Shown: one piece after another, positions 53,011 through 57,486 of the stretch
How positions within the stretch are numbered: the first letter of the stretch is position 1
How the letters are laid out: each line of letters starts with the position of its first letter
Assembly: GCA_013140805.1 (NCBI GenBank)
Contig: JABFRW010000074.1
Coordinates: forward strand, 1-57,486
Direction of reading: 5' to 3'
DNA: 57,486 bases
DNA from: Candidatus Eisenbacteria bacterium
GTDB taxonomy: Bacteria > Eisenbacteria > RBG-16-71-46
Program-made: the position numbers and the translations under genes
The notes under the pieces: model-generated
The model's input: only the letters and a program-made list of their open reading frames with translations
Databases searched by the model: none
Told to the model about the DNA's origin: nothing

Positions 53011-54192
53011 ATGAACCCGGCCCTTCTCGCACTCCTGCTCGCGGTGACTCCCATGGCCGACTCGGTCGCCGTGGGTGACTCGGTCGCGCGAGCACTCGGG
53101 GCCGACCCTGCGACGCGCGTGGACTATCTGTGGGTGACGCGTTCGACCCTGCAGTCGCGCGAGTCGATCGATCGGATGGTCGAGCGTGCGGCGCTCATGC
53201 ACGTGAGGGGAATGCTGGTCCAGGTGGTCGGCCGAGGGGATGCCTGGTACCGCTCCGAGCGCCTGCCGCGCGCCGAAGGGCTCGCAGGCACGCCGGCCGA
53301 CTTCGATCCGCTCGCGCGGGTCGTCGAAGCGGCGCACCCACGGGGACTCGAAGTGCATGCGTGGATCAACTGCGCGCTGGTGTGGTCGGGCGACCACCCG
53401 CCGCGCGATCCGCGCCACGTCGCTCGCAGTCATCCCGAGTGGTTCGGCTGGACCTCCGACGGCCAGGCGGTGCTCCACATGGGGCCGCGACGCTGGAAGC
53501 GGCTCGGCATCGAGGGCGCCTACCTGTCGCCTGCGCATCCGGGGGTGCGGGCGTGGGTCGCCGGAACCGCGGCCGAGATCGCGCGGCGGTACGCGGTCGA
53601 CGGAATCCATCTCGACTACATCCGCACTTCGGGCGCCGATCTGGGCTTCGACAATGCCACGCGGGCCGCCTTCGCCCTCGAATCCGGCATCGATCGCTCG
53701 CGACTTCCGCGTCTCACGGCGGTGGAGCGCACCCGCCTCGACACCGCATTCGCGGCGTTTCAGGGTCGCCAGGTGACCGCCATCGTACGGGCGGTGCGAG
53801 ACTCTCTCGAGGCGTTACGCCCCGGCCTCGTGCTGAGCGCCGCGGTGCGCCCCGACCCCCGCGAGGCGTCGCGGTATTTCGGCCAGCCATGGGAGGGTTG
53901 GCTCTCGGAACGACTCCTCGACCGCGTGTTCCCGATGTGTTATTCCCCGAGTACTCAGGTCGTTCTCGACCAGCTCCAGCGGATCGCGACCCCCGCGCTC
54001 AAAGGACGGGTGATACCCGGAATCGCGGTCTACAACGCCGGCCCCACCCGGGCGGCGTCCAACCTGCAGGGCGCGCGCGCGCTCGGCTTCGCGCAGCTGG
54101 CGCTCTACTCCTACGATTCCCTGTTCGCGAGCCAGCGCTACTGGGAGCGGCTCAACGAGCTGCTCCAATCGGCGACCGCGACTCAACCTTGA
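53011..54192 (+). CDS. Secreted glycoside-hydrolase-like protein (GHL10/DUF187 type)
   Basis: 393 residues with an N-terminal signal peptide ([21 protein letters not shown]). TIM-barrel-like: [61 protein letters not shown], the motif DGIHLDYIR (197-205) holding a candidate catalytic Asp, and [11 protein letters not shown] near residue 310. Such proteins act on polysaccharides or cell-wall glycans, but substrate and even activity are uncertain. It has no obvious strong ribosome binding site. It is followed by typA after 10 nt. Confidence 0.8.
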   Translation: MNPALLALLLAVTPMADSVAVGDSVARALGADPATRVDYLWVTRSTLQSRESIDRMVERAALMHVRGMLVQVVGRGDAWYRSERLPRAEGLAGTPADFDPLARVVEAAHPRGLEVHAWINCALVWSGDHPPRDPRHVARSHPEWFGWTSDGQAVLHMGPRRWKRLGIEGAYLSPAHPGVRAWVAGTAAEIARRYAVDGIHLDYIRTSGADLGFDNATRAAFALESGIDRSRLPRLTAVERTRLDTAFAAFQGRQVTAIVRAVRDSLEALRPGLVLSAAVRPDPREASRYFGQPWEGWLSERLLDRVFPMCYSPSTQVVLDQLQRIATPALKGRVIPGIAVYNAGPTRAASNLQGARALGFAQLALYSYDSLFASQRYWERLNELLQSATATQP

Positions 54193-54202
54193 GAAGGACG
54201 GC

Positions 54203-56062
54203 ATGACCACCACTCGCCTCGACTCCGCGACCGGTTCCGCGACCGGAGTCCGCAACGACCTGCGCAACATCGCGATCATCGCCCACGTCGATCACGGCAA
54301 GACCACGCTGGTCGACGCGATGCTGTGGCAGAGCGGCGTGTTCCGCGAGAACCAGGAAGTCGCGGAACGTGTCATGGACTCGAACGATCTGGAGCGCGAG
54401 AAGGGCATCACGATCCTCGCGAAGAACACCGCGGTCCGCTACGGCGAGTACAAGATCAACATCGTCGACACTCCCGGTCACGCCGATTTCGGCGGCGAGG
54501 TGGAGCGCACGCTCAAGATGGTCGACGGCGTGCTGCTGTTGGTGGACGCGAGCGAAGGGCCGCTGCCGCAGACACGCTTCGTCCTGCGCAAGGCGCTCGA
54601 ACTCGGGCTGCCGCCGATCGTGGTGATCAACAAGATCGACCGCAAGGACGCGCGCCCCCAGGAAGTGTTGAACGAGATCTACGACCTGTTCATCGATCTC
54701 GATGCCACCGAGCAGCAGCTCGAGTTCCCGGTGCTCTACGCGATCGCGCGCGACGGCATCTGCCGCACCACGGCGGATGGTCCCGATCAGCTGCTCAAGC
54801 CGCTGTTCGAGGAGATTCTGCGCACCATTCCAGCGCCGCGCTTCGACCCGAACATGCCGCTGCAGATGCTGGTGTTGAACCTCGACTACTCCGAGTACGT
54901 CGGGCGGCTCGCGATCGGCCGGCTGGTCAACGGGAGCGTCCACACCCGCCAGGACGTCATGCTGTGCCGGATGGACGGCGAGAACGTCAAGGCGCGGGTC
55001 ACGAACCTCTACGCGTTCGAGGGGCTGGAGCGCACCGAGGTCGAGCAGGTGGGCCCCGGCGATATCGTGGCGCTGGCCGGATTCTCCGTCGTGCACATCG
55101 GCGACACCGTCACCGATGCCGAGGATCCGCGTCCGCTGCCGCGCGTGCAGATCGACGAGCCCACGGTGAGCATGGTGTTCTCGGTCAACAACTCGCCGTT
55201 CTCGGGTCAGGAAGGCAAGTACGTCACGTCGCGCAACATCCGCGACCGCCTCGACCGCGAGCTGCTCACCAACGTGAGCATCCGGATCGAGCAGGGCGAG
55301 ACGCCCGACAGCTTCGTGGTTTCGGGGCGCGGCGAACTGCAGATGGCGATCCTGATCGAGATGATGCGCCGCGAGGGCTTCGAGCTGGCGGTGAGCAAGC
55401 CCGAGGTCATCACGCGTACGGTGAACGGTCAGCGCCAGGAGCCGATGGAGAAGCTCGTGATCGACTGCCCCGAAGAGTTCGTCGGCGTGGTCACTCAGAA
55501 GATCGGCACCCGCAAGGGCCGCATGACGAACATGGTGAATCACGGCACCGGCCGCGTCCGTCTCGAGTTCCGGATTCCGTCGCGCGGGCTGATCGGATTC
55601 CGCAGCCAGTTCCTGACCGACACCCGCGGTACCGGATTGCTCAATCACCTGTTCGACGGTTACGAGGCGTGGCAGGGAGAGATCCCGCACCGCCTCACCG
55701 GCGCACTCGTTTCCGACCGTCCCGGCAAAGTGACGCCGTATGCGATCGAGCACGCCCAGGATCGTGGCGAGATGTTCGTCGAACCGACCGACCGGGTCTA
55801 CGAAGGCATGATCGTCGGCGAGAACTCGCGCGAGGAAGACATTGACGTCAACATCGTGCGGGAGAAGAAGCTCACCAACATGCGTTCCTCGAACTCCGAG
55901 GAGGGCGTGCATCTGATGCCGGTGCACAAGAAGTCGCTCGAGCAGGCGCTCGAGTGGATCCGCGAGGACGAGCTGCTCGAGGTCACCCCCGCGTCGCTGC
56001 GACTCCGTAAGCGTGGTCTGGCAGCCAACTTGCGGCCGCGCTACTGGCAGCGGAAGGGCTGA
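54203..56062 (+). CDS. typA: Ribosome-binding GTPase TypA/BipA
   Basis: 619 residues. Translational GTPase important in cold and stress conditions and 50S assembly. G1 [16 protein letters not shown]2 EKGITI, G3 [17 protein letters not shown]4 [10 protein letters not shown]; domain III/V blocks and the TypA-specific C-terminal domain with [29 protein letters not shown] and [29 protein letters not shown] are complete. AAGGACGG site upstream. Confidence 0.96.
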   Translation: MTTTRLDSATGSATGVRNDLRNIAIIAHVDHGKTTLVDAMLWQSGVFRENQEVAERVMDSNDLEREKGITILAKNTAVRYGEYKINIVDTPGHADFGGEVERTLKMVDGVLLLVDASEGPLPQTRFVLRKALELGLPPIVVINKIDRKDARPQEVLNEIYDLFIDLDATEQQLEFPVLYAIARDGICRTTADGPDQLLKPLFEEILRTIPAPRFDPNMPLQMLVLNLDYSEYVGRLAIGRLVNGSVHTRQDVMLCRMDGENVKARVTNLYAFEGLERTEVEQVGPGDIVALAGFSVVHIGDTVTDAEDPRPLPRVQIDEPTVSMVFSVNNSPFSGQEGKYVTSRNIRDRLDRELLTNVSIRIEQGETPDSFVVSGRGELQMAILIEMMRREGFELAVSKPEVITRTVNGQRQEPMEKLVIDCPEEFVGVVTQKIGTRKGRMTNMVNHGTGRVRLEFRIPSRGLIGFRSQFLTDTRGTGLLNHLFDGYEAWQGEIPHRLTGALVSDRPGKVTPYAIEHAQDRGEMFVEPTDRVYEGMIVGENSREEDIDVNIVREKKLTNMRSSNSEEGVHLMPVHKKSLEQALEWIREDELLEVTPASLRLRKRGLAANLRPRYWQRKG

Positions 56063-56104
56063 GCCGCCACGCGCGAGCGGCTCAAGAACTCGCTCGCGAT
56101 GTCC

Positions 56105-56142
56105 GATGATGGGGAGGGACCGAATGTCCCCACCCCATGATC
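56105..56142 (+). promoter_or_regulatory. Hairpin between typA and the histidine kinase gene
   Basis: The arm 56105-56120 (GATGATGGGG then GGGAC) pairs with 56126-56142 (GTCCC then CCCCATGATC) over a CGAAT loop, with one mismatch and a bulge. There is no T-run, so it may be a factor-independent end of typA only weakly, or an operator. The rest of the 205-nt gap shows nothing else. Confidence 0.35.
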
Positions 56143-56267
56143 CATCCGGCGCCCTTCTCACGGACGAGGCCTGAGTTCCCGGCTTGCACGCTCGCGGCCA
56201 CCACGCCGAGGGTGTCCGGCCGCTGCGCCTGCCACACGACTCTTCGCCTGCGTTCGAAAGGCACGGT

Positions 56268-57486
56268 GTGAGCCCGACGCCTGGCGACTCGCGAGCGCTG
56301 CGTCCGGTCGCGGCCGCCGGGGAATCGGCTGCCCGCTCGGTGCTCGAGCGGCGCGTGCGAGAGCTGGAGGAGATCAACGCCCAGCTCGAGGAAGCGTCGC
56401 GGCTCAAGAGCGAGTTCCTCGCCAGCACGTCGCACGAACTGCGCACGCCACTGAACGGCATCCTCGGCTTCCTGCAGCTGGTGCTCGACGGCTACTGCAC
56501 CTCGGCCGGTGAGCAGCGCGAGTTCCTGCGACAGACGCTCGAGTGTTCGCGTCAGCTTCTGGCGCTCATCAACGACGTGCTCGACATCGCGCGCATCGAA
56601 GCCGGACGGATGACGCTCGAGCTCGAGTCGCTGGAGATCGCCCGGGTGTTCGACGACGTTCAGATCGTGACGCATGTGCAGGCGAGCCAGAAGGGCGTGG
56701 CGCTGCGGTTCGTGACCCCCGAAGATCCGCTGCGCGTGCGCGCGGACTCGGCGAAGCTCCGGCAGGTGCTCATCAATCTGGTGGCGAACAGCCTCAAGTT
56801 CACCCCGCGCGGCACCATCGAGGTGAGGGCACGGCTGCACGCCGACTCCGGCTATGCGTGGATCGAAGTGCGGGACACCGGGATCGGAATCGCCCATGAC
56901 CGCCTCGAGGCGATCTTCGATCCCTACGTCCAGGCGGCGCCCGGCACCCAGCGAACCTATGGCGGAACCGGCCTCGGCCTCGCCATCTGCCGCTGCCTCG
57001 TCGAGCTGCAGGGTGGCGTGATCGGGGCGAGCAGCGACGGCAACGACAAGGGCAGTCGATTCGGCTTCGCGCTGCCGGTGTGGCGCGATGATGTGGCGGA
57101 GCTCCCCGGCGTCGAGCCGGACGAACTCCGCGGGCCGGCGGACGGGCCGATCGTGCTGGTGGTCGAGGACGATGCGCGCGTGCGCGAGGGACTGGTCGCG
57201 ACGCTCAACGAACACGGCTACCGCACACTGGCGGCGGCCGGCGCCGATCGCGGCTGGACGCTGGCCACCACGCACACGCTCGCTGCGGTCGTGTGCGACT
57301 ACGCGCTTCACGCCGGCGATGCCCCCTCGCTGCGCAGCGGCTGGGATCTCGCGGTCCGCCTGACGCAGGAGCCGGCGCTGCGCTCGATCCCATTCGTGTT
57401 CGTGACGCCATTCGAATCCGAGCTGCGCGCCCGGCTCTCCGCCTGCGCCGCGTCGCGCGTCGCAGCGGCGCAGGCGGAGAGCCGGG
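56268..57486 (+). CDS. Hybrid sensor histidine kinase, 3' end cut by window
   Basis: Cytoplasmic-looking signalling kinase. A coiled-coil (ERRVRELEEINAQLEEASRLKSEF) leads into the phospho-acceptor box STSHELRTPLNGILGF with His56. The ATPase domain follows: N-box NLVANSLKFTP, G1 DTGIGI (from 203), G2 GGTGLGLAI. A receiver domain starts at IVLVVEDDARVREGL, with the probable phospho-acceptor Asp344 in VVCDYALHAGD. No membrane segment is seen in the visible part. The GTG at 56268 is the preferred start; TTG at 56184 in the same frame is an alternative. The frame runs open off the window, so further domains may follow. Confidence 0.88.
   Translation, partial: MSPTPGDSRALRPVAAAGESAARSVLERRVRELEEINAQLEEASRLKSEFLASTSHELRTPLNGILGFLQLVLDGYCTSAGEQREFLRQTLECSRQLLALINDVLDIARIEAGRMTLELESLEIARVFDDVQIVTHVQASQKGVALRFVTPEDPLRVRADSAKLRQVLINLVANSLKFTPRGTIEVRARLHADSGYAWIEVRDTGIGIAHDRLEAIFDPYVQAAPGTQRTYGGTGLGLAICRCLVELQGGVIGASSDGNDKGSRFGFALPVWRDDVAELPGVEPDELRGPADGPIVLVVEDDARVREGLVATLNEHGYRTLAAAGADRGWTLATTHTLAAVVCDYALHAGDAPSLRSGWDLAVRLTQEPALRSIPFVFVTPFESELRARLSACAASRVAAAQAESR

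Overview
The window reads as one continuous stretch of chromosome from a high-GC, diderm (outer-membrane) bacterium. All supported genes lie on the + strand. Diderm status rests on an Mla-type phospholipid ABC transporter (mlaE, mlaF, mlaD) and a lipobox cytochrome c. Ribosomal proteins S14, S4, L33 and L36 are all in zinc-binding (Cys-rich) form. Strongly GC-ending codons and frequent GTG/TTG starts are seen throughout. The overall gene content would fit a deep lineage such as the FCB/Eisenbacteria group, but this placement is inference and cannot be proven from the window.

Region 1 (1-14108) is a housekeeping run: the 3' part of a type 4 uracil-DNA glycosylase; dnaB interrupted in its P-loop by a 422-residue LAGLIDADG intein; mlaE-mlaF-mlaD; radA; ispD-ispF (MEP isoprenoid pathway); gltX; ddl; an M42 metallopeptidase; a C-terminally short MscS-type channel; and cysS. 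Most neighbours overlap by 4 nt or are within a few nt, so they are probably co-transcribed and translationally coupled.

Region 2 (14109-18468) is the accessory part. A promoter and a structured leader precede a small secreted protein of unknown function. It is followed by an 805-residue regulator with a TPR sensor domain, a sigma-54 AAA+ domain with GAFTGA, and a Fis-type HTH. Downstream come about 860 bp with no supported gene, holding a perfect 10-bp palindrome and a -24/-12 promoter-like site, and then a lipoprotein cytochrome c with a promoter that suggests a leaderless mRNA.

Region 3 (18493-52945) is the translation and transcription super-cluster in the classical order: tRNA-Thr(TGT)-Tyr-Gly-Thr(GGT)-tuf-rpmG-tRNA-Trp-secE-nusG-rplK-(unknown 67-aa gene)-rplA-rplJ-rplL-rpoB-rpoC, then the str operon (rpsL-rpsG-fusA-tuf), the S10 and spc operons (rpsJ to secY), then adk-map-infA-rpmJ-rpsM-rpsK-rpsD-rpoA-rplQ. 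It closes at a clear intrinsic terminator (52914-52945). Two tuf genes are identical over about 1.2 kb. Three promoters share the exact pattern TTGACA-18 bp-TAGATT. Several intercistronic gaps contain strong RNA structures, including a possible pseudoknot at the rplX-rplE junction and a long hairpin at the rpsL-rpsG junction, the positions where S8 and S7 act in E. coli.

Region 4 (52991-57486) holds a secreted glycoside-hydrolase-like protein, the GTPase typA, and the 5' part of a hybrid histidine kinase cut by the window end.

Most of the window is ordinary core genome. The best candidates for something undescribed are the secreted-protein / TPR-sigma-54 regulator / sigma-54 promoter locus, the unknown gene embedded between rplK and rplA, the intercistronic RNA structures, and the unusual codon use of the twin tuf genes.
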